From Achromobacter spanius (GTDB taxonomy: Bacteria; Pseudomonadota; Gammaproteobacteria; Burkholderiales; Burkholderiaceae_B): DNA of 64,000 bases. The stretch is taken from assembly GCF_002812705.1 (NCBI RefSeq), contig NZ_CP025030.1, forward strand, positions 1,674,001-1,738,000, written 5' to 3'. Shown here one piece after another: positions 63,531 to 64,000 of this stretch. Each line of letters begins with the position of its first letter. The stretch's first letter is position 1. The notes beneath the pieces are model-generated. The model saw nothing but the letters and a program-made list of their open reading frames with translations. It made no database searches and was not told the DNA's origin. A program made the translations under genes and the position numbers.

Positions 63531-64000
63531 TCAGGCCAGGATGGCGGGCAGGTCGGTAACGGCTGTAAAGAGTTCGTCGGGCTTGCGTTCGCGCAGGGCG
63601 TCCATGTGGTTATAGCCCCAGGCGACCGAGCCGACACGCACGCCTGCCTTGCGGGCGGCGTCGATGTCGCGCATTTCGTCGCCCACCAGCAGGAAGCGCT
63701 CGGGGGCCACTTCATGGCGCCGCATCAAGCGGTCGATCTTGGCGGCCTTGCCGAACAGGTCGGTGCCGCATTCATAGTCGTCAAACAGCGCGGCGGTGTC
63801 GGCGCCCAGCACGCGCTGCACGTTTTCAATGGAGTTCGAACTGATTACCGCCAGGCGCATCCCGCTCGCTTTCAACTGCGCGAGCATGTCAGGGATGCCG
63901 TCGAACAGGTGCACGCTGGGGTCGATGTCCTGCATCAGCGTGCGCACGTGCGTCATGATTGCCGGCAGCTTCCACAGCGGAATTCCCAGGTACTTCAGGA
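63531..64000 (-). CDS. HAD-superfamily hydrolase, partial (runs off right edge)
   Basis: The reading frame stays open to position 64000, so only the C-terminal 155 residues are present. An internal ATG at 63956 is not the start: the open frame continues to the edge, and the catalytic motif I (DxDxT) is missing. Motif II ISSNS (LAVISSNSIENV), the Lys of FGKAAKIDRL and motif III LLVGDEMRDIDAARKAG are present, and the fold resembles phosphoglycolate phosphatase-like HADs. The substrate is unknown. It is probably cotranscribed with the PPOX gene. Confidence 0.85.
   Translation of the reverse strand, partial: LKYLGIPLWKLPAIMTHVRTLMQDIDPSVHLFDGIPDMLAQLKASGMRLAVISSNSIENVQRVLGADTAALFDDYECGTDLFGKAAKIDRLMRRHEVAPERFLLVGDEMRDIDAARKAGVRVGSVAWGYNHMDALRERKPDELFTAVTDLPAILA

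Overview
The window is a GC-rich betaproteobacterial chromosome segment, most likely Alcaligenaceae (Achromobacter/Bordetella type). This is inferred from the protein sequences, a Bug-type periplasmic receptor, a DUF4148 repeat protein, a Gram-negative trimeric porin, and gene neighbourhoods such as hpf-ptsN-hprK, lptBAC-kdsCD and gbsR-cydABX-cydDC. No rRNA, tRNA, CRISPR, prophage or transposase gene was recognised. Coding density is high, and many neighbours overlap by 4 bp (ATGA or GTGA).

Layout. 1-462: non-coding, with an NtrC-like palindrome near the left edge. 0.46-2.1 kb: xth and pyrE, divergent. 2.2-5.9 kb: an orphan Phd-like protein, then the gatCAB amidotransferase operon. 6.1-11.8 kb: mreBCD-mrdA-rodA, the rod-shape elongasome. 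11.9-14.5 kb: a DASS transporter and an Ldh2-type dehydrogenase behind a perfect Fnr/Anr box. 14.8-17.0 kb: slmA, a HAD nucleotidase and argB. 17.3-18.1 kb: a solitary MetQ/NlpA-like receptor. 18.2-21.6 kb: yraN-diaA-dolP-tlpA, divergent from rsmI. 21.6-24.1 kb: ogt, rlpA and rapZ. 24.3-27.9 kb: two c-type cytochromes and a MocR regulator placed between rapZ and hprK. 27.9-33.9 kb: hprK, ptsN, hpf, lptBAC, kdsC and kdsD, with no rpoN between lptB and hpf. 34.0-43.1 kb: purT, the complete cytochrome bd cluster and apt. 43.1-43.6 kb: a cluster of REP-like palindromes. 43.5-49.2 kb: a LysR regulator, a DUF4148 protein, a porin, ilvA and a YqaA-family protein. 49.3-53.3 kb: a 1319-residue FAD/Fe-S dehydrogenase. 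53.4-59.3 kb: a Bug receptor, yggS, an aminotransferase, an amino-acid receptor, a PH-like membrane protein and HMG-CoA lyase. 59.4-64.0 kb: dprA, def-fmt, a CYTH protein, a PPOX flavoprotein and a HAD gene cut by the right edge.

Functional themes are envelope growth and LPS (mre/mrd/rod, lpt, kds, rlpA, dolP), the nitrogen-PTS/HprK/RapZ regulatory cluster, translation quality (gatCAB, def, fmt, rsmI, hpf), and respiration at low oxygen (cyd cluster, Anr box). I see no clear new multi-gene defence or biosynthetic system. The most original signals are a family of about 67-bp REP-like palindromes (seven copies) whose ends supply the stop codons of two genes, an 18-bp perfect palindrome touching the predicted gbsR-cyd promoter, a 33-codon ORF with a good ribosome-binding site overlapping the cydA start, an orphan Phd-like gene followed by a 12-codon coupled ORF, and synteny breaks in the hpf-ptsN-hprK-rapZ region.
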